From Cylindrotheca closterium (Eukaryota; Bacillariophyta; Bacillariophyceae; Bacillariales; Bacillariaceae), in contig CAKOGP040001983.1 of the NCBI GenBank assembly GCA_933822405.4, positions 1 through 12,116 on the forward strand: 12,116 bases of DNA, in the 5' to 3' direction. How positions within the stretch are numbered: position 1 is the stretch's first letter; each line of letters opens with the position of its first letter. Position numbers and translations under genes: made by a program. Under the pieces are notes generated by a model. That model was not told the origin of the DNA. It did not search any database and worked only from the letters and a program-made list of their open reading frames with translations. Shown piece after piece: positions 1 through 7,960 of the stretch.

Positions 1-721
1 GAGGGCAGACCAATAGTTTTTGAAAATCAAAAATTAAGCACTTTGAACCCGGATATGTCGCGATGTGATTTGTCGTGAGCTGCATTTTCAATTTTGCAAA
101 CGTCATTGCTCCGATCAACATCACCACGATCAAAAGATTGGCAACAAAGGACGTGCCAAAAACACCAGCCCCACAACAAGTGCGACTAATCATGGAAGAA
201 ACGCATCGGAGTCAAGGATGAGACTGGTGCAGCACAGCCAGCTTCAAGAAAACAGAAGACGACTGATCATCACTCATGGATTATCAATCACCAGTCAACA
301 AATCAGCGGCAGCATTTTACGGATTTGGCACGAATCTCTCTTTCTAATAAATATCGACCTGGACCGGTACCTCCCGAGAACTGATTTTCTGGGAGTGATC
401 ATGGACGGAACCTGTGTCTAAATCACTTGTTCTTATAGAAAGTGTGAAGCTTTGAAAAGAGAGCGTGTTGATTCCAACATTTGATCCAAAATTCGCTTCG
501 GTCGACATTCTTTGAAAGCAGCAGCGGAGTGGGATTTTATCTTGCTACTGCACTGCTTACTACTACCGAAAGGAATGCATTTGATTATGCTTTACCATGT
601 AGCTTATACAGCGTCCCCTGCATCTGGCGAAAAGCTTCACCGATTCATCAAGGAGTCGTGAGTACACTCAACGTCATGCTGGCGCCAAAGGCTATGTCTA
701 ATGCTTCTAACTTGCTTATTG
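1..721. other. No recognisable gene
   Basis: This is a 721-bp stretch downstream of the minus-strand protease gene. Open stretches exist on the plus strand at 65-421 and 481-774, but they open at GTG or TTG rather than ATG and their translations resemble nothing I recognise. I see no repeat, RNA gene or transposon end here. Confidence 0.5.
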
Positions 722-1351
722 TTATGCTCCATATTGCAGTTCCATCCAAGAAAGAACTGGATCCTCCATATTGATCTTCTCATTCACAAGGGATTCAAAT
801 ACATGGCGCCTCCAAGCTCTGCCAAACATTGCGGCATCAATATCAGTTTGGAATCGGAATGAGGAAGGCAACCGGTTGCCATCTCGCAACACATAGTGAG
901 CGCATGCTGCAAGGGTGTACACAGCGCAATCGTTTGATCCCAGGGCCTGGTTAGGTGAGTTTATCATCACGAAATCGGGATCATCTTCCTCAGCACCCAA
1001 CATTTGTTTCACTGCAAGGAAATTATGTTTCCTTGAATACTCCAAGCTGTCAATAAAAATATACTTTCGTTTTTCTTCTGCAGGAAAACATTTATTGCAA
1101 GCAATGAGAGCTGCCCAATGTCCAGCATTCCGGCTTCCAAAGAATACAGGAAAGAGATTGACAGGGTGGCTTGTACGCGCCAGGTAAGATTCCACTTTCT
1201 TTCTTCCGTCTTGTGTCCGCCACATTCCCGAGTTTTTTGCCTTAACATTCCTTCTTTTCCCAGAGTAATGGCACTTTTGAACAAGGAGAGCAAGGTAAGC
1301 ATTGACAATTGCATCGTTAATCATCACTGTAGATGTTGCAAGCGCCTTCAT
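722..1351 (-). CDS. Ulp1/SENP-like C48 cysteine protease domain
   Basis: The predicted product is a de-SUMOylating-type cysteine protease of the Ulp1/SENP (C48) fold. Numbering from a leucine (TTG) one codon before the ATG at 1351, the catalytic order is visible: His79-Trp80 in GHWAALIA, Asp102 in FIDSLEY, Gln136 in NQALG, and Cys143 in SNDCAVYTLA. The spacing and the Q...DC signature are those of the family, although Ala replaces the usual Gly after the Cys. Residues 11-24 (MINDAIVNAYLALL) resemble the helix that normally opens the domain. The frame stays open upstream to about 1405, so the ATG at 1351 is only the first one available. The preceding ORF (1851-1351) ends at a TGA overlapping this region, so both are probably one gene split by a frameshift, or two overlapping frames. 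A host regulator or a transposon-borne protease are both possible; Ulp1 domains occur in several eukaryotic transposon families. The fold is fairly sure, the role is not. Confidence 0.8.
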   Translation of the reverse strand: MKALATSTVMINDAIVNAYLALLVQKCHYSGKRRNVKAKNSGMWRTQDGRKKVESYLARTSHPVNLFPVFFGSRNAGHWAALIACNKCFPAEEKRKYIFIDSLEYSRKHNFLAVKQMLGAEEDDPDFVMINSPNQALGSNDCAVYTLAACAHYVLRDGNRLPSSFRFQTDIDAAMFGRAWRRHVFESLVNEKINMEDPVLSWMELQYGA

Positions 1352-1851
1352 CAACGTTTCTTTGATGATGATCCCGTCACGTAGTACTGGCGTCTTCTCC
1401 AGAACTCATTTTTCTCTATATGTGCCTTTGCCTCATCAAGGTATGTTCGCAATGGTGTGCCAGCAGGAGGTATTAATACTCTTCTATAGAACCCATCGCT
1501 CTCTTCTTCATTGGTAGTAGATGGAATGTCATAGCTGATATCCCAATTGTCGCTTCTCTGGTCAATGATTCCTCTGGTCGGCACTGATTTTCCTTTGGGC
1601 ATTGAAGGATGATCAAGCACTTTGGCAAGCAGCTTTTGTGATGCTTCGAAGTTATTCTTTGACAAGGGGTGCTCTTTCCATTGGGGAGTTTCCAATTGCT
1701 GTCGTCTGGCGTTGGCAAATGCATCAGCTATGTGCTGTCGTCCTCTTGCTTGTTTTGCTGCCTGTTGCTTCTTGTACTTGGAAGATCTTCTGTCTCCTCC
1801 AGCGGAATGACTTGACTTATTCTTGGTTCCAGGAGGTCTACCTCTTGCCAT
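1351..1851 (-). CDS. AT-hook-like basic protein, probably the N-terminus of the Ulp1-like gene
   Basis: This is a 166-codon ORF with an ATG in strong eukaryotic context (A at -3, G at +4). It opens with an AT-hook-like core (RGRPP, residues 3-7) followed by a Lys/Arg/Gln-rich stretch to about residue 52, which suggests minor-groove DNA binding and nuclear location. The rest is hydrophilic, with an acidic segment near EEESDG and an aromatic/basic tail (FWRRRQYY). The TGA at 1353-1351 overlaps the protease frame in a TTGA. The protease frame is already open back to 1405, so homology may pass from one frame to the other around 1380-1400. That points to a one-step frameshift mutation or sequencing error in a fused AT-hook plus Ulp1 protein. 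I found no in-phase short intron that would join the frames. AT-hook plus protease fits either a chromatin-associated SUMO protease or a transposon accessory protein. Confidence 0.6.
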   Translation of the reverse strand: MARGRPPGTKNKSSHSAGGDRRSSKYKKQQAAKQARGRQHIADAFANARRQQLETPQWKEHPLSKNNFEASQKLLAKVLDHPSMPKGKSVPTRGIIDQRSDNWDISYDIPSTTNEEESDGFYRRVLIPPAGTPLRTYLDEAKAHIEKNEFWRRRQYYVTGSSSKKR

Positions 1852-2205
1852 GATCTTATACTTCTTGGTCGTCGGCTTAGATTATCAGAGTTGCGGGTTT
1901 TGTGATGTGTAACAATTTTTTTGTGAAGATCGGCATTGGTGTTTTGTTATTTGGCGAGTTAGTGAATGCATAATCCCCTAAAACCCTCCCCTCTTACTTT
2001 TTGATTTGCTTTTTGAAGTGAAAATAACCTGGATGTGGTTCCAGCTGACGACATGTACACGTACGTAGAAGCTGGTAGTCGTGAGCTGATTTGCAAACCC
2101 CATTTATCCGATATGTGCCCTCAAAAGGTCGATCGACAGACGAGTTGCGGAGGGTCCTGTTGAAATTATCCGAATTTGCAACAAGGTTCAGTTGTTCTTC
2201 ACAAC
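1852..2205. promoter_or_regulatory. Divergent intergenic region
   Basis: This 354-bp segment lies between two ATGs that point away from each other, so it should contain the promoters of both flanking genes. I see no clear TATA box or initiator. There is a short stretch rich in ACGT/GTAC-type palindromes around 2048-2070, whose meaning is unknown. No RNA gene or repeat is visible. Confidence 0.4.
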
Positions 2206-3297
2206 ATGCGGTTCATCCGTGGTCACGAAATGGCCAGAGCGAGTGCTTCATTCGGTTGTCAAACCGGATCTAAAACTCTCGCGCTGTGCGGTTGCCGATG
2301 GCAATGCTGTTGTCTATTATTACTTATTACGTTGTTATGGCATCCATTGCAATCCTTTAGTTCAATGTCGAACATTGCCTACATCATTGACGAAAAGAAC
2401 AGCACTAAAACAAATACAGTGTCGATATTTTATCATCTTTATGTGAGAGATGTTTCTGAGGTGATGAGAGTTACAAATATAGTCCGAGACCAGTTCCAAT
2501 GGTTGAAACCCTGCATACATAACGTTGTTTATGTCAACTCAATTGGAACGATTCTACCTTCGTTGGTGAGTGTTACGAACGTCACTGATGTATGGTTGCG
2601 GAGTCATCAAAATTCCGGTTCAGAGAGGATAACATTGAATGAGCTATGGCAATTTTGCGATTCCAGACCAACCGCCAAGGTGGGTTATCTTCATTCGAAG
2701 GGGTCCTTTCATTCAACAGAGGAGAACGAGAAATTACGAAAAGTCCTCTCTTTCGCTGTGCTGTCGAGTGAATGTTCAGGGCTTCCGTTGACATGCGATG
2801 TGTGCTCAATGAGAATGAGTCCATTTCCACATGCGCATATTCCTGGAAATATGTGGGTGGCAAGATGCTCCTACATCAAGAAACTTCTTGGATTAGATCC
2901 GTTCCTGCAGAAAATGGGGACGCGAGACAGCGCTTACTATGGTAGTGGTCGATTTGCAGCCGAACATTGGATACTTTCACATCCGTCAGTTCGGCCGTGT
3001 GATTTGTATGCGAACTCATCCTATTTGTACGGATACAAACGGATTCCTTCGATGGAAGAGCTGACAACCAACCTCAAATTGGCGATGACTCCCCGATTCT
3101 CTTTGTATCCAACGCTCAAGGATTTTGAAGGCAGGAGAATTCTCAAGAGCTATCCTTCATTTGCTGAGAGACTTGATGAGTACAAGATGCTCTATGGGTC
3201 AGAGAAACCAGATCCGGAATGGTGGGGATGGCAGTTCTTCAATGCATCATCGAAAGGCAATCACTCGCTCCCTCCTCGCATTTTCTCATTTCGGTAA
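2206..3297 (+). CDS. Type II membrane protein, glycosyltransferase-like lumenal domain
   Basis: This is an intact 363-residue single-exon gene. The first ATG (2206) has A at -3; a second at 2230 has G at -3 and +4 and could be used. Residues 1-31 are basic, 33-48 form a hydrophobic Cys/Leu-rich segment, and the rest is hydrophilic with five N-glycosylation sequons (N65, N125, N270, N346, N352). Together these indicate a signal-anchored protein of the ER/Golgi lumen. Conserved-looking motifs are YLHSKGSFHS (161-170), a Cys cluster CDVCSMRMSPFPH (197-209), GNMWVARCSYI (214-224), EHWILSHPSVRPCDLY (253-268) and EWWGWQFF (338-345). HSKG/HTKG plus GNMW-type motifs recall putative nucleotide-sugar transferase-like proteins, and I associate this combination with a diatom family of unproven function. 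No classical DxD motif is obvious, so donor and acceptor cannot be named. It is the best candidate in the window for an ordinary host gene. Confidence 0.75.
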   Translation: MRFIRGHEMARASASFGCQTGSKTLALCGCRWQCCCLLLLITLLWHPLQSFSSMSNIAYIIDEKNSTKTNTVSIFYHLYVRDVSEVMRVTNIVRDQFQWLKPCIHNVVYVNSIGTILPSLVSVTNVTDVWLRSHQNSGSERITLNELWQFCDSRPTAKVGYLHSKGSFHSTEENEKLRKVLSFAVLSSECSGLPLTCDVCSMRMSPFPHAHIPGNMWVARCSYIKKLLGLDPFLQKMGTRDSAYYGSGRFAAEHWILSHPSVRPCDLYANSSYLYGYKRIPSMEELTTNLKLAMTPRFSLYPTLKDFEGRRILKSYPSFAERLDEYKMLYGSEKPDPEWWGWQFFNASSKGNHSLPPRIFSFR

Positions 3298-3444
3298 AAT
3301 AGATTTTTTGGGAAATGACTGCAGATCTTTGACCATCCATTGCAGATCAACCGCGTTGGGGTAATCAAGATTTCGATTTCTATTGTGAGGTGTCAACCAA
3401 TATGAAGGAACATTTGTTGTGCACATACCATGGGGTTGAAGACT

Positions 3445-3450
3445 AATAAA
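3445..3450 (+). other. Polyadenylation-like signal AATAAA
   Basis: An exact AATAAA lies about 150 bp after the stop of the 2206-3297 gene, followed by A-rich sequence. This fits a 3' end for that transcript, but a hexamer alone is weak evidence and diatoms do not always use it. Confidence 0.35.
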
Positions 3451-3604
3451 GTACCCACAAAAACACAATAGAGTTCTGCTTACTTTTGTTTACAGGTAAA
3501 GCTACAGGCATCTATAGTTCTTTCTCCTTTGAAGTTCAGAGAATTGCTCAATACCGATTCAATACCAATCTTGCAATGACGGGATTACATGGTTCCAACT
3601 TGAT

Positions 3605-4953
3605 CTAAAAGCCTCTTGATGAGCCAATGTAGGAGAAGTGAAGGGCCTGCAGGTGTCTCCAGTTTGGGGACACTAGGCCTTCAAGGAGGCCCTGGGCCCA
3701 AGCATGGCTTGGGAAGAGATGGCACTTTGGAAGATATGGGGATGGCAGGACCAGGCTCAGACGGTGGGGACGCCCAAGGAAGGCTGACGGACTGTCTTCA
3801 GGTATTCAAAAGGGAAGGCTTCGATCTCTGGGGCAGTCTGCTGAGTCTGCATCCAGGTCCGGAGGGCCAGATGGCGTTTTGACCATTCTGCAGCTGCGGT
3901 ATGGAGGTGATCTTCCACGGGGCAGGAGGAGCATCTGGGGCAGGAACTCTTTGCCGAACGGTTCCAAATGGCCAAGAATTTTCCCACACCTGTCATACCG
4001 GAGATATGTTTGGGTGTCCAGCGTTGGAGATTTGCTGGGAGGGCCTTCATGGCACGTGCAAGAGATAACCAATTGACCTTGCGGATGGACTGCTCGGAGA
4101 GGCGGTCCTTGGAGGACCAATATGCTCGAAGGGCAGGAAGAGAGACCAGCTCCATGATGTGAGCCTGATCCAGTTTAGAGGACTTAACACCATCAATGAA
4201 TAAAGACACCGGTTCATGGAAGAAGCGGGGGTTGGAGGCGGCAGAACAGCCTGTAGACTCCAGCAGGCGGCGGTAGGCTTGTGCTTTGGAGTCCACTTCA
4301 ACATTGCGCTGCTCCCACCAGTCCAGTTGGGAGAAAGGCCGGTGCTTGTCCAGGTGTCCTTTAACATGGCGCAGGTGAACTTGGAGGGGAAGGTGGCAAA
4401 GCAAGGTCCGGATGGTGGAGGCCAGATCAAACTGGGCACCAGACGAGGACAGGTGGACTTTGGAGAAGGACTTATCAAGAGCTATGAGCCCGTTTCTGGC
4501 CATCTCACTGACGGTTGGCTGGCAAAGCGTTTCAGTTGGGCGACCTGAGACATCCAGTCCAACACCAGGAGAGAAGCCATAAGGCCAATCAATTGGCTGC
4601 GCGTTGAACTCTGATCCTCAAATTTCCCAGGGGTTTGGCAGGTGATCCAGATGATATCCCTGCGATCCTCAATGAGAATCTGATCGCATGCTGTGCCCAC
4701 TTTAGCTTTGTAAGAGCCGTCGCTCACAGCACAAAGGGTACCGACAAGAAGGGCCTGAACCAGGCGGTCCACACTACCTTCAATGGTAATGACCTCTGGA
4801 ACCCAGCTGTGAGAACCTGATTCAGCCAGACTGCCGAAGTGATGCCAGAGGTTGAGGATGGAAGATGGGGGGCAGGTGGTTCGGCTGGTAGGTGAGGGCC
4901 CGTAGAGTGGAGGAGGACCCGGCTCTTGTGGATTGGAGAACGACTAGGGAAGA
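3605..4953 (-). pseudogene. 3' part of a LINE-like (non-LTR) element: RNase H and zinc-finger tail, frameshifted
   Basis: Three minus-strand frames together make the C-terminal part of a non-LTR reverse-transcriptase polyprotein. Frame 1 (4953-4482) reads ILNLWHHFGSLAES, then the RNase H opening AVSDGSYKAKVGTA. Frame 2 (about 4550-3757) continues with ARNGLIALDKSF, HVKGHLDKH and NVEVDSKAQAYRR, then a CPRC...EDHLH zinc-finger-like motif. Frame 3 (about 3706-3605) adds AWAQGLLEGLVSPNW and SYIGSSRGF, a typical tail of these proteins. A 5-nt tandem duplication (TCCAGTCCA at about 4552-4560) explains the first shift. Two catalytic positions look changed: Gln where Glu is expected in RSQLIGLMA, and Asn where Asp is expected in ARNGL. 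A stop about 4950 ends the homology upstream, so RT motifs are absent here. The matching RT core lies at 11126-11620 in the same orientation. The element is dead. Confidence 0.8.
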
Positions 4954-5088
4954 CAGAGACTGAGGCGCAGACTGACAGAAATAAATGAATATAGACTATA
5001 AGCCTATCGTTGACTAGTTCCTACAAGTTGATCGATATCAATTCAAGTAAAAAGCATGCAGTGAGAAAAGCGATGATCCATCACTTTT
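4954..5088. other. Unassigned spacer between LINE remnant and the left 172-bp repeat
   Basis: This AT-rich 135 bp lies between the LINE remnant and the repeat. No ORF, inverted repeat or recognised element end is visible. If the copia element had inserted into the LINE, RT coding should lie here, and I do not see it. Confidence 0.4.
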
Positions 5089-5260
5089 CCACGCAAATCC
5101 TATGATTTGTCAGAGAACTGCTGACTCAGTTCTTTTCTACGCTAAATTAATGGCGTGTAACAGTTTTCGCACATGTGATGCATGCGGCGCACAGGCTACA
5201 CTTCAACCTGGGAATCCTATAGGTCAAGTCACAAGTCCCGTTCCTGTTAGAATTCTGTCA
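5089..5260 (-). repeat. 172-bp direct repeat, left copy (candidate 3' LTR of the minus-strand copia element)
   Basis: It matches 10727-10898 in the same orientation at a constant offset of 5638, with 6 mismatches in 172 bp by my count, five of them transitions. On the minus strand it begins TGACAG directly after the copia stop codon and a purine run, which is where a 3' LTR should start. It does not end in CA, and 5 bp outside each copy do not match, so an intact LTR pair with target duplication is not shown. The left copy also encodes an open plus-strand stretch similar to the gag-like ORF on the right. Confidence 0.65.
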
Positions 5261-5272
5261 CTCCCCAAATGG
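5261..5272 (-). promoter_or_regulatory. Polypurine-tract-like sequence
   Basis: Reading minus, 5270-5261 is ATTTGGGGAG, immediately before the TGACAG that opens the 172-bp repeat and 14 nt after the polyprotein stop. A purine run at this place is the usual plus-strand primer site of LTR retrotransposons. The assignment rests on position and composition only. Confidence 0.5.
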
Positions 5273-5286
5273 GACGAAGTGAGGAC

Positions 5287-7146
5287 CTAGTCCTCTTGTT
5301 CAGCAGTATCTCCAGACCAGAACATTAGAGTCAGTAGTAGTGTCCAGATTTGCTGATCACCCCAATGTTTGCTGAGAATATCAGCTGGGTTGAGAGCACT
5401 GTCAATGTGGATAATAGATAGCATGTTAGCTGCTACTGCTTCTCTCACACGGTGGAATGACAATGCAACATCTTGATTGTGTAGCTTAGCTTCAGGTAGG
5501 GAAGAACTATTCATGACAGATTCATTGTCACCAGACATGTAGCTTTGACCTTGGATCGACACACCAAGGTACCTCAAGGTTTGTTGGAGATCCATAATCT
5601 GTTTGACACAGGTTTGAGTGGTGACAAACTCAGAACCATTAGTTGCAGTCCCAACAGTTGACTGCTCCTTAGATAAGAAATTGAATGAGGTTCCATTCAT
5701 CATATGACGGATTATACCGGCAACCGATTGGTCTGTCAATAGACAGTAGGGTTTTGTTTTGTTTGGCAGTATGTAGGTAAAGTCACCATAAGGTAGGAGT
5801 CTGGGCTTGTGTTTGTCACAATGTTTAAGGGCATTGAAATGTCGGACTTGGAACTTTTGGTGATCTTTTGGTGTTGGGATTCCTCTCCCCATATCCACAA
5901 GGACCTTGTACCTTGCAAGCAGATCTATCTTGACTTTGGTGGCATGTTTCCAGTTGGTGTTGCCATGGGGTTTGTCAAGTTGAGGGACACCATTGTGCTC
6001 CTTCTGGATCTTGTAGTAGTACATATACTTTGGTGTAGTAGTATGTAGCAATCTCAGCTTGACTTGATTGGTTGGACAAAGGAATTTCCACTTGTCCTTC
6101 ACTATACTTCCAAGAGGTTTACAAGCTTGACTTTCCAACAGGTTGTGATTTCTGGCATGTATAGTGTAGGTCACTGAGTCATCGGCTCCAGTGATGCTCA
6201 GTGCTTCTGGAGTATTCTCCCCATGTTTCCATCCAATGGCCATACAAAAGGTCAGACCCAGGTAAGAAGGGTGTTCAAGTCGAATGTAGTGATGGCAGCA
6301 TACAACCCACTTGAGATTCCAAACAATGGGGGTGTCTGCGTCAATTTCTGACCACTTGTGGATGTTACGGTAAGCCATGACACGTTCATATTCACCTTTG
6401 TCAATGTTCAGGCATAGTTGAATATGTGCAGGCTCAATGTCCTTGTTGCGGTTGTGCTTGTAGTTAAGCTCAACAATCTTAGCACGTCGAACATAACTTT
6501 CATCTGGTGAGAGAAGGAAAGTTTGTCCAATGAGGTCCCAATTTCCTAGCAGAACGTCTTCTATATCTGATTCATCCTCACTAGAATAAACAACGGTCTT
6601 AATGGTCTGATTGTCACTGGATTTGATTTTTGTAGGGGGTGCCAACTCCTCCCCATCAGATAGATCAATTGAGGTGATTATTGTAGGGAGCGTGAGTTCC
6701 TCCCCATCAGGTAGATCAAGACGTTTGTGTAGCTTGGTAGGTGATTGAGCAGAGCAGATTTCTGAAGGAAACAAAAAGTTGTTCCTTTCTAGAAACAGAA
6801 ATTGGTAGGTCATGTGGCAACCAGGATGTTCCACGTTGCCTACTGTGCCTAACATGTAACAAATAGACTCTAGGGATGACGCCAAGAGATGATATTTGTG
6901 TTCATGGTGGGCCCCCACAGGAGATCTAGCTAGATAGACAAAAGTCCACAGAAATAATTTCTGGATATCTAGCTTGGGCAACCACTCAGGGGCATTCTTA
7001 ACAAAAAAACAAAAATGCACCACACGACTCATTTGCACCACGGCGGAATTTGGTGCATATTCGACCATTCCTAACAAAAACGGTGCCGCATTACCGGCCC
7101 TGTGCGGCATTTCCGGCCCTGCGTACAATCCTTTAAGTAAACACAT
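5287..7146 (-). CDS. Chimeric 619-codon ORF: Harbinger-end leader fused to a copia polyprotein lacking the RT core
   Basis: Residues 1-52 come from the left end of the Harbinger element (ATG at 7146) and codon 53 spans the junction. From residue 54 the protein is Ty1/copia (CoDi-like) polyprotein. WLPKLDIQK and YLARSPVGAHHEHKY match the region before the integrase core. VEHPGCHMTYQFL matches the region after it, so the core is missing. LIGQTFLLSPDES, TKVKIDLLARYKVL and HFNALKHCDKHKPRLL lead up to the RT. At about residue 447-470 the frame jumps to LLTDQSVAGIIRHM, so the whole RT palm with its catalytic aspartates is gone. The RNase H end is well kept: NGSEF, SGDNESV, FHRVREAV and NPADILSKHWG supply Glu, Asp, His and Asp positions, but the first Asp was lost with the RT. 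It cannot copy itself. A long open frame despite two large deletions may be chance or in-frame deletion; expression is unknown. Confidence 0.85.
   Translation of the reverse strand: MCLLKGLYAGPEMPHRAGNAAPFLLGMVEYAPNSAVVQMSRVVHFCFFVKNAPEWLPKLDIQKLFLWTFVYLARSPVGAHHEHKYHLLASSLESICYMLGTVGNVEHPGCHMTYQFLFLERNNFLFPSEICSAQSPTKLHKRLDLPDGEELTLPTIITSIDLSDGEELAPPTKIKSSDNQTIKTVVYSSEDESDIEDVLLGNWDLIGQTFLLSPDESYVRRAKIVELNYKHNRNKDIEPAHIQLCLNIDKGEYERVMAYRNIHKWSEIDADTPIVWNLKWVVCCHHYIRLEHPSYLGLTFCMAIGWKHGENTPEALSITGADDSVTYTIHARNHNLLESQACKPLGSIVKDKWKFLCPTNQVKLRLLHTTTPKYMYYYKIQKEHNGVPQLDKPHGNTNWKHATKVKIDLLARYKVLVDMGRGIPTPKDHQKFQVRHFNALKHCDKHKPRLLPYGDFTYILPNKTKPYCLLTDQSVAGIIRHMMNGTSFNFLSKEQSTVGTATNGSEFVTTQTCVKQIMDLQQTLRYLGVSIQGQSYMSGDNESVMNSSSLPEAKLHNQDVALSFHRVREAVAANMLSIIHIDSALNPADILSKHWGDQQIWTLLLTLMFWSGDTAEQED
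6986..6988. repeat. Left target-site duplication TCA
   Basis: TCA directly precedes the left terminal inverted repeat and is repeated at 8099-8101. Joining the flanks with one TCA restores the interrupted copia frame. Confidence 0.85.
6989..7002 (+). repeat. Left terminal inverted repeat of the Harbinger element
   Basis: GGGGCATTCTTAAC, followed by an A-rich tract. It pairs with 8085-8098 at 12 of 14 positions; the outer bases are the variable ones. Confidence 0.85.
7084..7121 (+). repeat. 19-bp tandem duplication in the transposon leader
   Basis: Two adjacent copies, TGCCGCATTACCGGCCCTG (7084-7102) and TGCGGCATTTCCGGCCCTG (7103-7121), differ at two positions. It lies between the left end and the transposase ATG, in DNA that the opposite-strand ORF translates as its leader. 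Confidence 0.8.
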
Positions 7147-7209
7147 GTAGATGCACTAAGGTGCGGTCAATTTTTCCGCGACACGCAACAACAACAAAAC
7201 AACAACAAG

Positions 7210-7872
7210 ATGCTCGATTTTGCTCTTGATGACAATTACGACACTGCTTTATTTTTTACTCTCGCGCATTTAACACAACAACAAACGAGAAGACCCAAGT
7301 ATCCAACCGAACGGGTCAATTGGGAAGAACATCTTCAGAAAGAGTTGTATCAGAACTCGTTTCATAGGACATCCAATGATGTTTATAACTTTCACGACAT
7401 CTCTCAGCTCAGGATTAGGATTGAGATGGCGTTCGGCCATCTGACTAACAAGTGGAGAGTGCTGTGCAGACCATTGGGAGGGAAGCTTGCTAGGCAGTCA
7501 CAGGTCCTCGAAGTTTGTGCCAGGCTTCACAATCTTGGAATTAACGAAAGGATACTTGGTGAGCACAAGCAAGAAGAAAGTGAAGAAACGGAAATGTCTG
7601 CCAACACTTGTTTTGACTCTATGGAACTTTCCCCAGCAGGCCTGGGATATTTACCCACACTGCGCCCTTTTGAACAAATAACCGGGTCTTCAGCAATGCG
7701 GAATTTATTGGTGGATCACATTAGGGTTTACGGATTGACACAGAGTCAACAAAATGTTTCAAGAAAACGTGAACACGAAAAACGTTTGATTATACCTTTG
7801 ATTGTGCAAAGGCATTTGTCTTATTGTTGGGTATGCAATGATGTAAAGCAACTGTGTTTTCATCAGAGATGA
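7210..7872 (+). CDS. PIF/Harbinger (HARBI1-like) transposase with in-frame internal deletion
   Basis: This 220-codon ORF starts at an ATG (AAG before it) after a CAA-rich leader (7185-7209). Residues 1-54 match the HARBI1-like N-terminus, including RRPKYPTERVNWEEHLQ and the aromatic start of the next helix. At about residues 54-62 it jumps to the C-terminal part of the DDE_Tnp_4 nuclease: ISQLRIRIEMAFGHL (64-78) with the final catalytic Glu72, KWRVLCRPL (81-89), then VCARLHNLGINER (102-114). The tail MRNLLVDHIRVYGLT (163-177) is typical. The first two catalytic Asp residues and most of the nuclease fold are missing, so it cannot cut DNA. The frame is uninterrupted across the junction. The product could still bind the ends or interfere with a full transposase, but that is speculation. 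The last 25 or so residues look non-homologous. Confidence 0.85.
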   Translation: MLDFALDDNYDTALFFTLAHLTQQQTRRPKYPTERVNWEEHLQKELYQNSFHRTSNDVYNFHDISQLRIRIEMAFGHLTNKWRVLCRPLGGKLARQSQVLEVCARLHNLGINERILGEHKQEESEETEMSANTCFDSMELSPAGLGYLPTLRPFEQITGSSAMRNLLVDHIRVYGLTQSQQNVSRKREHEKRLIIPLIVQRHLSYCWVCNDVKQLCFHQR

Positions 7873-7960
7873 CATACCGGAGGCAGGTAAGCCATTCTGA
7901 GTTCAGGATTTTGATTGGTAAATATTTTTTTGGGAGCACGTGCCAAGTCCATGATGCCGT

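Noticed and set aside
65..421. 118-codon open frame on the plus strand
   Set aside because: It opens with GTG, has no ATG near the start, biased low-complexity composition and no recognisable motif. Eukaryotic use of GTG is unlikely.
481..774. 97-codon open frame on the plus strand
   Set aside because: It starts at TTG, overlaps the end of the protease gene on the other strand and resembles nothing known to me.
1330..1400. Short intron joining the AT-hook and protease frames
   Set aside because: Candidate GT donors (at CAGTAC and TACGTG) and the CTACAG acceptor do not give the required phase; a frameshift is simpler.
4216..4548. Plus-strand ORF opposite the RNase H remnant, Gly/Val-rich
   Set aside because: It is the antisense shadow of a minus-strand frame with clear RNase H motifs.
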